From assembly GCA_028066355.1 (NCBI GenBank), contig JALCBP010000015.1, positions 1 through 47,362 on the forward strand: 47,362 nucleotides of DNA. The letters are read 5' to 3'. A program made the position numbers and the translations under genes. The notes beneath the pieces were generated by a model. It did no database searches. It saw only the letters and a list, made by a program, of their open reading frames with translations, and had not been told where the DNA came from. The DNA is from UBA1268 sp002694955. GTDB taxonomy: Bacteria; Planctomycetota; Planctomycetia; Pirellulales; UBA1268. This document shows, piece after piece, positions 19,034 through 27,689 of the stretch (position 1 is its first letter; each line of letters begins with the position of its first letter).

Positions 19034-19156
19034 GAATACAGAATCCTTGAGTGAAAGGATTTCCTTCAAGTATCCCCCCTTTGCTTAGATTAGGCTTTAA
19101 CCGGGGGAATTCTGCAGACGATCTTTGCGGATATGCAGACGTTTTGATTCTCGTGC

Positions 19157-20497
19157 TTAGCTCAGCATGACGAAGGCAATTGACATGTACAGAATAATCC
19201 CAACAACATCGACAATTGCCGATACGAATGGGTTGCTCATGAGCGCTGGATCAAGTCCAAGTGAACGAAAAAGGAGGGGCAAGACCGAGCCAACAAGTGA
19301 ACCAAGAACGACGACACTCAGAATCGTAAGCGGAATAACCATTGCTTCCGCAGGTGAAGGTGCGTAGAGGAGGGCGAGTAGGAAGCCTGGTATTGCGAGC
19401 AAGGTGCCAAGAAGAAGACCAAGAATAAGTTCACGACGTAGAATTCGTGGCCAGTCAGCAAGTGTGCAGTCACCCATAGATAATGCTGTGATGACAAGGG
19501 TTGCGGATTGATTCCCAGAGTTGCCTCCGCTGGCAATGACAAGTGGAATAAAGGCAATTAGCCAAACATGTGGAATGGATGTTCTCGCCAGTACCATTGC
19601 TGTTACAGCCGCTGTGAAGAAAAGGATGGTAAGCCACACCCCACGCTTCCATGTCATGGTGATTAAAGCAGTTTCGAGATACCCTTCATTCAATGGCGCA
19701 ACCGCGGCACTCATCTGGGCATCTTCAGTGGCTTCTTCACGAACGGTATCAAGTACGTCGTCATGAGTGACGATTCCAACGAGCCGATTGTGGTTATCGA
19801 CAACTGGAATAGCAATGAAGTCAAATCGAGCAAGCTTTTGCACGACTTGTTCAGTAGGCTCATCGACTTTGACGCTAATCACATCTCGTTGCATTAGGTC
19901 AGCAACGAGAGAAGTTGGGTTCGCGAGTATCAAGTCACGGAGTGAGATAAAGCCGACAAGTGTTCGGTCCGACTGAAGAATATAGATATAGTAGATCGAC
20001 TCACTGTTTGGTGCCTGAGAACGAAGTCTTGCAATTGCCTCGCCAGCCGGTACGTCTGCAGGCAGCGATGCATACTCCGTTGTCATGAGACTGCCCGCAG
20101 AGTCTTCAGGGCAAGACAGAAGCATTCGGATGTCATGCCGCTCAGCTTTGGCAACCAGTGGAAGAATAGCTTCGACAAAACTTGGATCGAGTTCGCGAAG
20201 GAGGTCGTCACGATTGTCAGGAGCCATTCCTTCTAGGAGTGGCCCTAATTGTGAATTACTCGCCTCTTCGATGAGTTGGATTTGTCGCGCGAGTGGATAA
20301 TATGGAAAAATCTCTGCTCGCTGCTCAACAGAAAGTGAGTCAAGAAGGTGCCAGATTTCATTGTCGTCAAGGCCCTCAGAAAATTCCGCGACTGTAGCTG
20401 GGTGTAGTTCTTCTGCAACTTCACGAATGCCTACTGCATCCTGTTCGTGGATGAGGCTACGAAGTTCGGGGAGAAGAATAGGGTTCGCGGTACCCAT
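19157..20497 (-). CDS. mgtE: MgtE-type magnesium channel/transporter
   Basis: 446 residues with standard MgtE architecture. A cytosolic MgtE-N helical domain (about 30-130) contains LLRELDPSFVEAILPLV. Two CBS domains follow (about 135-255; VVDNHNRLVGIVTHDDVLD is the second). Five C-terminal membrane helices (about 280-446) include SGGNSGNQSATLVI, which matches the conserved MgtE pore region. The protein admits Mg2+ and is gated by Mg2+ binding to the cytosolic domains; this is family knowledge. Length is normal. No M-box-like leader was recognised in the 125 bp upstream. It is divergent from the cytochrome gene at 20623. Confidence 0.94.
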   Translation of the reverse strand: MGTANPILLPELRSLIHEQDAVGIREVAEELHPATVAEFSEGLDDNEIWHLLDSLSVEQRAEIFPYYPLARQIQLIEEASNSQLGPLLEGMAPDNRDDLLRELDPSFVEAILPLVAKAERHDIRMLLSCPEDSAGSLMTTEYASLPADVPAGEAIARLRSQAPNSESIYYIYILQSDRTLVGFISLRDLILANPTSLVADLMQRDVISVKVDEPTEQVVQKLARFDFIAIPVVDNHNRLVGIVTHDDVLDTVREEATEDAQMSAAVAPLNEGYLETALITMTWKRGVWLTILFFTAAVTAMVLARTSIPHVWLIAFIPLVIASGGNSGNQSATLVITALSMGDCTLADWPRILRRELILGLLLGTLLAIPGFLLALLYAPSPAEAMVIPLTILSVVVLGSLVGSVLPLLFRSLGLDPALMSNPFVSAIVDVVGIILYMSIAFVMLS

Positions 20498-20622
20498 GAT
20501 ACTTTCATCAACTGGTTTTAAGGTAGTCGGACAATGCGGCTGAAGTGGCTATGATTAAGAGTAATTCGACCAGCGTTAAACACTGATTTACGTTTTTGAA
20601 TCCTTCTTAAATCAAGTATGCC

Positions 20623-22035
20623 ATGAAAGTATGGTCTCCTGAATTTCTCTCGCCAAAAAAGTTGATGAAAAGCATAATTTTTTTACTTGTGCTGATGGCT
20701 TACGTCACCCCGGTTCGTTGTGCTACGGGAGGAAGTCCCGAAAAAGGACTTGAACTGCTGCTTGATAAGGCATATTTGCCAGCAGATCTCGATCAGGAAG
20801 TATTCGACGCACTTTGGACAGTTTGGCCGGAACAGTTGAAAGCGAAGGCAGAGCAGGCGTCGGTGGCGGAGCGACGGCAGATGGCCATGGAGCGGTACGG
20901 TCTTCTCCCTCATCCTAGCGATCCATCACGGACAGTTCAGTACGTGGTTGATTCCAAAGGAAACTGGACCATGAGTTGTCTTGCCTGTCACCAAGGGCAA
21001 GTAGCCGGTGAGGCAGTCCCTGGAGTCCCAAACACAAACTACGCGCTCGAGACTTTCACGGAAGAAGTACGGTTGGTGAAAATTGCTCAGGGGAAGTCGT
21101 TTGGGCATATGGACGTTGGTTCACTTCTATTACCACTCGGTACGACCAGCGGTACTACGAATGCTGTTATGTTTGGGGTTGCTCTTATGCATCACAGAGA
21201 TCCGGCTTTGAACATCATCTCACGATCTCCTCGATTTGATCTTATCCACCACGACATGGATGCGCCGCCATGGTGGCATTACCGTAAACGTAACACGTTG
21301 TACGCTGATGGTTTTGCCCCACAAGGAAGCCGCATGCTAATGCAATTTCTGTTAGTTCGTGAAAATGGCCCAGAGAAGTTTCTGGAATGGGAGCATGATT
21401 TCGAGCATGTTGAATCCTGGCTTGAGTCATTGCAGCCACCTAAGTGGCAATGGAAGATCGATGAAAAATTGGCTAGCGAAGGGGAAACGGTCTTTCGCGA
21501 GCATTGTGGTAACTGCCACGGGTCATATGGAGAACGCGACGAATACCCAGAGGCCGTTATTCCGATTGATGAAATTGGCACTGATCGCGTTCGGTTTGAT
21601 GCATTAACAGACGTTGAGAGAAAGGCGCTCAATGAAAGTTGGTTCGGTCATTTTGGTCGTGATGCGGCTTCCATTGGGTCTCGTCAAAAGCCCGAAGGAT
21701 ACGTAGCGCCACCATTAGATGGGGTGTGGGCTTCAGCGCCATATTTTCATAATGGTTCTGTCCCTACACTGTGGCATGTGCTTCATCCCAAGAATCGTCC
21801 AACGATATGGTCACGATCGCCTGTTGGCTATGACACAAACAAAGTGGGGCTGGAAATTCGGGAATTTAGTCCAGCGGCTTTTGCTGAGGTCGTGGGAGAC
21901 GGGATGTCGTCAGCACGGAGGCGACAATTCTTTGACACGACTATCCGCGGTAAATCTGCAGGAGGCCACTTATATCCAGAAGTGTTGAGCCGTTTTGAAA
22001 AAAATGCAGTACTTGAATATCTAAAGACGCTATAG
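20623..22035 (+). CDS. Secreted dihaem c-type cytochrome, RoxA-like
   Basis: 470 residues. The signal peptide lies at about 15-34 (KSIIFLLVLMAYVTPVRCATG); Met15 (20665) may be the real start, as the first 14 residues precede the hydrophobic core. Two haem c motifs are visible, CLACH (119-123) and CGNCH (295-299). The C-terminal APPLDGVWASAPYFHNGSVPTLWHVL is the signature stretch of the RoxA/dihaem peroxidase-like superfamily. Probable roles are periplasmic peroxidase or oxygenase-type redox chemistry; the substrate is unknown. thiC follows 100 bp downstream on the same strand with its own strong SD and an unrelated function. Confidence 0.85.
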   Translation: MKVWSPEFLSPKKLMKSIIFLLVLMAYVTPVRCATGGSPEKGLELLLDKAYLPADLDQEVFDALWTVWPEQLKAKAEQASVAERRQMAMERYGLLPHPSDPSRTVQYVVDSKGNWTMSCLACHQGQVAGEAVPGVPNTNYALETFTEEVRLVKIAQGKSFGHMDVGSLLLPLGTTSGTTNAVMFGVALMHHRDPALNIISRSPRFDLIHHDMDAPPWWHYRKRNTLYADGFAPQGSRMLMQFLLVRENGPEKFLEWEHDFEHVESWLESLQPPKWQWKIDEKLASEGETVFREHCGNCHGSYGERDEYPEAVIPIDEIGTDRVRFDALTDVERKALNESWFGHFGRDAASIGSRQKPEGYVAPPLDGVWASAPYFHNGSVPTLWHVLHPKNRPTIWSRSPVGYDTNKVGLEIREFSPAAFAEVVGDGMSSARRRQFFDTTIRGKSAGGHLYPEVLSRFEKNAVLEYLKTL

Positions 22036-22124
22036 CAGGTTCGTTGAAGGCAGACTGTTTTCCGTCATTGTGATACAGTATCTGCGACATCTTGATCGCA
22101 TTTTTCCATTCATCCTATTTATTT

Positions 22125-22130
22125 GGAGGA
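22125..22130 (+). promoter_or_regulatory. Ribosome binding site deciding the thiC start
   Basis: GGAGGA, 5 nt before the ATG at 22136. It overrules an in-frame GTG at 22070 that would add a hydrophobic, unconserved 22-residue extension. Confidence 0.65.
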
Positions 22131-22135
22131 AGTTC

Positions 22136-23485
22136 ATGACACAACTTGAACGCGCTCGTGAAAACGAAGTTACACCCGAGATGAAGTTTATAGCAGAGCG
22201 TGAGAACTTGTCGGAAGACGTAGTCCGTAGTGAAGTCGCTCGTGGAAGAATGGTTATACCTGCGAATGCCGTGCATCTCACTAAGCGCCTTGAGCCGATG
22301 GCGATTGGTGTTGCAGCGCTCACAAAAATAAATGCAAACATTGGCAATTCAGCTGTGACAAGTGACGAGTCAACAGAACTTGAGAAGCTTCATATGGCAG
22401 TTCACTATGGTGCGGATACAGTGATGGACCTTTCGACAGGAAAAGACATTGACAATATTCGACGTGCAATCATTGATGCGTCTCCCGTACCGATTGGAAC
22501 AGTTCCGATATACCAGATGCTTGAGGAGCTTGGTGGTGACATAGATGAAATGAAACCTCAGCATTTTCTCGACATGTGTGAGAAACAGGCTCAGCAAGGT
22601 GTTGATTACATGACAGTGCACGCTGGCCTTTTGCAGGAACATCTTCACCTGACAATGAACAGAGTTACGGGTATCGTTAGTCGCGGTGGATCCCTTATTG
22701 CTCGTTGGATGATGACTCACAAAGAGCAAAATCCGCTCTATACCCATTTTGATGATCTATGTGACATCTTTAGGCAGTATGACGTTACCTGGAGTCTAGG
22801 CGATGGTCTTCGCCCTGGCGCAATCGCTGATGCAAGTGATGAAGCCCAGTTTGCAGAATTACACGTTCTTGGTGAATTGACGCGACGAGGCTGGTCAAAA
22901 GGGTGTCAGGTCATGGTTGAGGGTCCGGGGCACGTCCCGATGGACCAAATCGATATGAACGTCAAGCGGCAGATGGAAGAATGTGACGAAGCACCATTTT
23001 ATGTTCTTGGCCCCCTTGTAACTGATATCGCTCCTGGTTACGACCACATCACAAGTGCGATTGGTGCTGCGCTTGCGGGCTGGAGCGGTGCGGCGATGCT
23101 CTGCTATGTGACCCCAAAAGAACACCTTGGCTTGCCAGATGCAGAAGATGTTAAGCAGGGAGTCATTGCCTACAAAATTGCTGCTCATGCGGCAGATCTT
23201 GCAAGGCATCGAAAGGGAGCCCGCTCTCGCGATGATGCACTTTCCCACGCACGTTTCAACTTCGATTGGAACGAACAGTTTCGCCTGTCTCTTGATCCGG
23301 AAACAGCACAGCGATACCACGATGAAACGTTACCTCAAGAGACGTTCAAGTCCGCTGAGTTTTGTAGCATGTGCGGTCCCAAGTACTGTTCGATGAAAAT
23401 ATCTCAGGAAATCCGAGACATGGCCGCAAGCGAAACGAAAAATGATTCGGGTGAACCAGTTCAAATCGAACTTCCGGCGACGTAA
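22136..23485 (+). CDS. thiC: Phosphomethylpyrimidine synthase ThiC (short form)
   Basis: 449 residues. This radical-SAM-like enzyme turns 5-aminoimidazole ribotide into HMP phosphate in thiamine synthesis. The cluster motif is near the C-terminus: C410-x2-C413-x4-C418 in CSMCGPKYC. Substrate-site stretches include PVPIGTVPIYQ, VEGPGHVPMDQI and LGPLVTDIAPGYDHI. It is much shorter than the 590-630 residue proteobacterial and Bacillus enzymes because the N-terminal extension is missing, as in many archaeal, clostridial and planctomycete forms. The start is set by a GGAGGA SD. No TPP riboswitch consensus was recognised in the 100-bp leader, and no other thi gene is adjacent. Confidence 0.95.
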   Translation: MTQLERARENEVTPEMKFIAERENLSEDVVRSEVARGRMVIPANAVHLTKRLEPMAIGVAALTKINANIGNSAVTSDESTELEKLHMAVHYGADTVMDLSTGKDIDNIRRAIIDASPVPIGTVPIYQMLEELGGDIDEMKPQHFLDMCEKQAQQGVDYMTVHAGLLQEHLHLTMNRVTGIVSRGGSLIARWMMTHKEQNPLYTHFDDLCDIFRQYDVTWSLGDGLRPGAIADASDEAQFAELHVLGELTRRGWSKGCQVMVEGPGHVPMDQIDMNVKRQMEECDEAPFYVLGPLVTDIAPGYDHITSAIGAALAGWSGAAMLCYVTPKEHLGLPDAEDVKQGVIAYKIAAHAADLARHRKGARSRDDALSHARFNFDWNEQFRLSLDPETAQRYHDETLPQETFKSAEFCSMCGPKYCSMKISQEIRDMAASETKNDSGEPVQIELPAT

Positions 23486-23551
23486 AAACCGGAAGTCGAG
23501 CGTGCAGGTCGAGACAGTACTTCAGGCATGGCAGCAAAGTCGAGTAAGCCT

Positions 23552-25126
23552 TTATTTGATACTCCAGTCAGTACCGTCAGCACGGTCCTCCAACTGGATT
23601 TCAGCCTCATTCAGAGTGTCTCGAATAAGGTCTGCTGTTTCGAAATCTTTTGCCTGACGAGCTCGAGATCGCAGTTTAATAATCAGTTGCATTAAGGAGT
23701 CGAGCAGTTTGCCATCAGTACCTGTGGGTACTTCTTTCGGTGGATCAACAAAAAGCCCAAGAGTGCCCGTGAGTTCGCGCATTACGTGCATGAGATCATC
23801 AAGGGTTTCAAGGTTCTGCTTCTCTTTTTTCTTTTCAAGCCCCTTGCTGTCGATGAATTTGTTTATAGATCGAACAAAGTCGAACAGAGTAGCCACAGCT
23901 ATCGCAGTGTTGAAGTCGTCATCCATCGCTTCTAGGAAACGATTCCGCAATGCTGTAACGTGCTCACGTACCGTGTCATCGAGTTCGGCAATAGCAGCAT
24001 TGCCATCACGGCGATCGCGTGTGCGCAGAGTGTAGTACGACTTTTCACAGAGCCTTTCGTAGCGGTTGAAAAGCCTCTCAAATGCTTCGAGTGCTCGAGC
24101 AGATTCTCCAAGGGGCTCTTCACCGAAATGGATTGGGCTTCGGTAGTGAGTTGAAAGGAGCAGGAGCTTTATTGCTTCCGGTCGGTGTCGGGCAAGAAGT
24201 TCTCGGAAAGGCTCAGCTCCAGTGGACTTTGATATTTTCGTTGCTGTTAGATCAGCAGGAGTGTCGCTGCCATCTCGTGGACGGCCGCCGACCTTCCCCG
24301 ATGCCCCTGCAGCCTGCATGAGTCCATTATGCATCCAGTACGTAGCCATAGGGCAGTCGTGGAGTGATTCACTCTGTGCGATTTCGTTTTCATGGTGAGG
24401 GAAGACCAGATCAAGTCCACCTCCGTGGATGTCAAAATGGTTGCCGAGCAGGGCCTCGCTCATAGCTGAGCACTCAATATGCCAGCCTGGTCGTCCCGGC
24501 CCCCAGGGACTGTCCCAGGAAGGCTCGCCAGACTTTGCCTTTTTCCAAAGCGCAAAGTCGGCGGCTGACCTCTTTCTATTGGCAGTCGCGCCACCTTCAC
24601 CCTGCGTTTTTTCGAGTGAACGGTTTGTAAGTTTTCCATAATCTTTGTCTTTGGCGACATCGAAATAAACATCTCCGTCTGCTGGATACGCAAAATCTTT
24701 TTTCACGAGGCCTGCAATAAATTGAATAATGCCTTCAATGTGGTCAGTTGCCTTGGGCATGGAATCGATGCCATCAACACCAAGTGCTGAAAGGTTATCC
24801 AAATAGTCGGCGGTCATTTCCTCGGCCAGAGCGGCCATCGACATGCCGCGACTTTTACTTTCGGCGATAAGTTTGTCGTCAACATCTGTTATGTTGACAA
24901 TCCAAGTGACATCCCATCCTGAATAAACAAGATGCCGCTTGATTGTGTCAAAAATAACTGGACCAACCATGTGTCCAATGTGACTCGGCTTGTAAACTGT
25001 TGGTCCGCAGAGATACATGCCGACCTTGCCAGGCACAACCGTTTTGAATTGCTCTTTCTGGTGACTTAACGTGTTGTAAAGTTCAATGTTTGGAAAGCTT
25101 TGAGTGGATTGATTTAGTTCCGCCAT
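23552..25126 (-). CDS. cysS: Cysteinyl-tRNA synthetase
   Basis: 524 residues, class I synthetase charging tRNA-Cys. The HIGH motif is HIGH (49-52), preceded by LCGPTVYKPS with zinc ligand C40. Other zinc ligands are likely C219 and H244/H245 region. The KMSKS motif is KISKS (297-301). Between MHNGLM and KISKS there are about 27 residues (270-296, Gly/Ala/Asp-rich) where most CysS have about ten, so this protein has an insertion beside the active site. The DALR anticodon-binding helices occupy the C-terminus. It is followed in transcription by no same-strand gene and is convergent with thiC. ispF lies 43 bp upstream on the same strand and may be co-transcribed. Confidence 0.95.
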   Translation of the reverse strand: MAELNQSTQSFPNIELYNTLSHQKEQFKTVVPGKVGMYLCGPTVYKPSHIGHMVGPVIFDTIKRHLVYSGWDVTWIVNITDVDDKLIAESKSRGMSMAALAEEMTADYLDNLSALGVDGIDSMPKATDHIEGIIQFIAGLVKKDFAYPADGDVYFDVAKDKDYGKLTNRSLEKTQGEGGATANRKRSAADFALWKKAKSGEPSWDSPWGPGRPGWHIECSAMSEALLGNHFDIHGGGLDLVFPHHENEIAQSESLHDCPMATYWMHNGLMQAAGASGKVGGRPRDGSDTPADLTATKISKSTGAEPFRELLARHRPEAIKLLLLSTHYRSPIHFGEEPLGESARALEAFERLFNRYERLCEKSYYTLRTRDRRDGNAAIAELDDTVREHVTALRNRFLEAMDDDFNTAIAVATLFDFVRSINKFIDSKGLEKKKEKQNLETLDDLMHVMRELTGTLGLFVDPPKEVPTGTDGKLLDSLMQLIIKLRSRARQAKDFETADLIRDTLNEAEIQLEDRADGTDWSIK

Positions 25127-25169
25127 ATTTCAGTGTGGCTCCCTGGTTTTTCAAAAATCTATAGTGTTT

Positions 25170-25664
25170 TTAGGTTTTGTTGAATGCCGCTTGCGTTTCG
25201 AGCAATACGACGCACTCAGCTGCGATCGCTCGCTCCTCACCGATCGGTCCAACAGCTTCGCCGGTCTTGGCCTTGATCCAGATCTGATTGATATCAAGAC
25301 TCAGTAAGCCAGAGATTGTCCTCCGGATTTCCTCTCTGTGAGGGAGGATTTTTGGTTTTTGAGCAAAGATAATGCAATCCATATTCACGATATTCCAGCC
25401 TGATTTCTGCACTTTATCCATTGCTACAGCAAGCATTGAGCTCGACGGCCTATCTTTATTTTCTGGGTCATCATCAGGGAAAAGTTCACCAATGTCACCA
25501 AGAGCTGCAGCTCCGAGGAGTGCGTCAGTCACTGCATGCAGTAGGACATCAGCATCACTATGGCCTACGGCCGATTTGCTGTGAGGAATTTTTAGCCCAC
25601 CAAGCCAGAGCCCATTTCCAGGCTCAAGTCTGTGCGTGTCATGACCAATTCCAATTCGATACAT
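25170..25664 (-). CDS. ispF: 2-C-methyl-D-erythritol 2,4-cyclodiphosphate synthase
   Basis: 164 residues from the ATG at 25664, where the family N-terminus (MYRIGIGHDTHRL) begins; an in-frame start at 25712 would add 16 unconserved residues. The fifth MEP-pathway enzyme, it cyclises CDP-ME 2-phosphate, releasing CMP. Zinc ligands D9, H11 and H43 are in place (GHDTH; LLHAVTDALLGA), and DADV with the FPDDDPENK loop are present. Length fits the trimeric enzyme. It lies 43 bp upstream of cysS on the same strand, an adjacency seen in other bacteria. It is divergent from the ABC transporter ATPase (77 bp between starts). Confidence 0.94.
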   Translation of the reverse strand: MYRIGIGHDTHRLEPGNGLWLGGLKIPHSKSAVGHSDADVLLHAVTDALLGAAALGDIGELFPDDDPENKDRPSSSMLAVAMDKVQKSGWNIVNMDCIIFAQKPKILPHREEIRRTISGLLSLDINQIWIKAKTGEAVGPIGEERAIAAECVVLLETQAAFNKT

Positions 25665-25728
25665 TTCAGTTTCCCGTGCGGAAATTCCCAGTAAATGTTT
25701 CCAGAGCGGCAAGTCTATCGTTTTGGCC

Positions 25729-25734
25729 TATACT
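25729..25734 (+). promoter_or_regulatory. Possible -10 element (leaderless start of the ABC operon)
   Basis: TATACT lies 7 nt before the ATG at 25742, where no SD is seen. If used as a sigma-70 -10 box, transcription would start at or next to the ATG. No convincing -35 is visible, so this is weak. Confidence 0.25.
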
Positions 25735-25741
25735 TCGGCAT

Positions 25742-26791
25742 ATGTACGACAACAGTGAAACAAAAAGTGCCCGCGTAATCGAGGTCAATGGTTTGGCCAA
25801 AGAATATCGTGTGTACGACAAGCCAGAAGGGCTCTGGGCGAGTGTACGCGGTCTCTTTCAACGAAAAAATAGAATAATCCACGCGTTGCGAGGGGTGGAT
25901 CTGAGCGTTGGCCGAGGTGAATTCCTCGCAATGCTTGGGCCGAACGGGGCGGGAAAGACAACATTTTTAAAGCTGCTCTCTGGAATTATTACGCCAACGC
26001 AGGGAACTGCCCGTGTTTTGGGCCATGTGCCATGGGATCGAGCCGACGAATTTCGGCGGCGGTTCGCTCTCGTGATGGGCCAAAAAAATCAGCTCTGGTG
26101 GGATTTGCCGGCAGCAGAGAGTTTTCGGCTCCACCAGGAAATTTATCGAATCGACCCGGTTCGATTTGCGAGAATTCGTGATGAACTTGTCGATATGTTG
26201 GGGGTAGCTCGCCTTCTTGGGCAACCGGTGCGAGAACTTTCGCTCGGAGAGCGAATGAAATTGGAACTGATTGCCGCGCTGCTTCACGAACCCGAGGTGC
26301 TATTTCTTGATGAGCCAACTATCGGCCTTGATGTTGTTGCACAGCATACAATCCATGAGTTTCTCAGGCACATTCAAAAGCAGCGGTCGGTCACGGTTGT
26401 CTTGACGACGCACTACATGAAGGATGTTGCTGCCCTTTGCGAGCGAGTGGTGGTTGTTACGGGCGGTACTATTCTTTATGACGGTTCACTTGAGCAGATC
26501 GTTGATCAGTTTACGTCGCATAAGGTGGTGACACTTGATCTTGAGAGTCCTCCCGCCGCTGGGCAAATAGAGCGATTTGGGTTCTCGTGCGAAGTCAATG
26601 GTCCTCGTGTCTCCTTGCGAATTGACCGATCACGGATAGCAGATGCTTTGCCAAAACTGCTGGCGAGCCAACAAGTCCGAGATGTCTCTGTAGAGGACGT
26701 CCCCTTGGAAGAAATTGTTGCCAATTTGTTTCGTGGGGTGGCAAATCGACAGGCGGATGTAGAAGCAAAACAGGAAGTTGAAGCAGTATGA
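25742..26791 (+). CDS. ABC-2 type exporter, ATP-binding subunit
   Basis: 349 residues from the ATG at 25742; the long upstream frame overlaps ispF and is not conserved. Walker A is GPNGAGKT (66-73), the signature is LSLGE (166-170, a variant of LSGGQ), and Walker B plus D-loop is LFLDEPTIGLD (187-197). Residues about 270-345 form a C-terminal extension after the nucleotide-binding domain. This form pairs with DUF990/ABC2_membrane_6 permeases, and both permeases follow at once. Its stop overlaps the first permease start by 4 nt. It should energise export of an unknown substrate across the inner membrane; related sets are annotated as drug or lipid exporters without firm evidence. Confidence 0.92.
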   Translation: MYDNSETKSARVIEVNGLAKEYRVYDKPEGLWASVRGLFQRKNRIIHALRGVDLSVGRGEFLAMLGPNGAGKTTFLKLLSGIITPTQGTARVLGHVPWDRADEFRRRFALVMGQKNQLWWDLPAAESFRLHQEIYRIDPVRFARIRDELVDMLGVARLLGQPVRELSLGERMKLELIAALLHEPEVLFLDEPTIGLDVVAQHTIHEFLRHIQKQRSVTVVLTTHYMKDVAALCERVVVVTGGTILYDGSLEQIVDQFTSHKVVTLDLESPPAAGQIERFGFSCEVNGPRVSLRIDRSRIADALPKLLASQQVRDVSVEDVPLEEIVANLFRGVANRQADVEAKQEVEAV

Positions 26792-27672
26792 GTGAGGCTG
26801 TAAATCCCGAGGTCTTACAATCGTCCTGTGGTTGGTTTCCAGCAGTTCGGTCATGGTGGCGAATGCTCACCATTTGCCTCGAAGAGCGGCTTGCGTATCG
26901 GAGCGACTTTGCGTTGGGTACGCTGATGCGTTTCCTGCCGATTGTCACTCAGGTTTTTCTCTGGACGGCTGTTTTTGCTGCCTCGAGCCGAGCCGATATC
27001 GCAGGTTACTCTCGTGACAATATCGTCGCGTACTATCTGCTCACGATGGTTACCCGAGCTTTTTCAAGCATGCCGAGTCTTGCAGGAGGTATTTCTCGTT
27101 GTATTCGCGATGGATCGGTGAAGAAATATCTGATTCAGCCAGTTGACTATATCGGGTTTCTGCTTGCTTCTCGTGTCGCTCACAAACTTGTTTACTACAT
27201 CGTGGCAATCATTCCGTTTGCTGCAGTTTTATTTTTCTGCCGTGCTTATTTTCCTCCAGCACCTGATGGTCTTACAATCGCTGCCTACGTTTTATCGTTG
27301 CTGCTTTCATTCCTGCTTGGATTTTTCTTAGAGGCAACTTTGGGAATGATTGCATTTTGGTTTCTTGAAGTTTCCAGTATTATTTTTGCCTATATGTTGT
27401 TTCAGTATCTGCTTTCGGGGCATATGTTTCCAATCGATATGCTTGCAGATATTCCCACAGGGATAAGCGGAGTAAGCCTCGCAGATGTTGTGCGATTGTT
27501 GCCGTTTGAGTACACCGCTTACTTTCCAGCTGCCGTGTGGCTGGGAAAAATAACAGGTTGGGAACTTGTGAGAGGACTTCTTCTTGAAATTGTATGGCTT
27601 GTAATCGCCATAGGAACTTGCCGGTTTGTGTGGTGGCGCGGTACCAAACGATATAGTGGGTTTGGCGGATAA
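26788..27672 (+). CDS. ABC-2 family transporter permease (first subunit)
   Basis: 294 residues with about six predicted membrane helices, starting near residue 45. It resembles the DUF990/ABC2_membrane_6 family, whose members occur as two non-identical permeases beside one ATPase. The sequence between the first helices contains YSRDNIVAYYLLTMVTRAFSS, and a short amphipathic stretch, CIRDGSVKKYLIQPVDY, matches the cytosolic coupling loop of this family. The start overlaps the ATPase stop by 4 nt, and the second permease begins 17 nt after its stop. The substrate cannot be inferred. The N-terminal 25 residues are polar and cytosolic. Confidence 0.88.
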   Translation: MSEAVNPEVLQSSCGWFPAVRSWWRMLTICLEERLAYRSDFALGTLMRFLPIVTQVFLWTAVFAASSRADIAGYSRDNIVAYYLLTMVTRAFSSMPSLAGGISRCIRDGSVKKYLIQPVDYIGFLLASRVAHKLVYYIVAIIPFAAVLFFCRAYFPPAPDGLTIAAYVLSLLLSFLLGFFLEATLGMIAFWFLEVSSIIFAYMLFQYLLSGHMFPIDMLADIPTGISGVSLADVVRLLPFEYTAYFPAAVWLGKITGWELVRGLLLEIVWLVIAIGTCRFVWWRGTKRYSGFGG

Positions 27673-27689
27673 TTCTCGGAACACTGTTC

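Noticed and set aside
22036..22135. TPP riboswitch before thiC
   Set aside because: No THI-box-like conserved segments were found by eye in the 100-bp leader.
25421..25741. Upstream extension of the ABC ATPase frame
   Set aside because: It lies antisense to ispF, has no family similarity, and the ATG at 25742 precedes the conserved domain.
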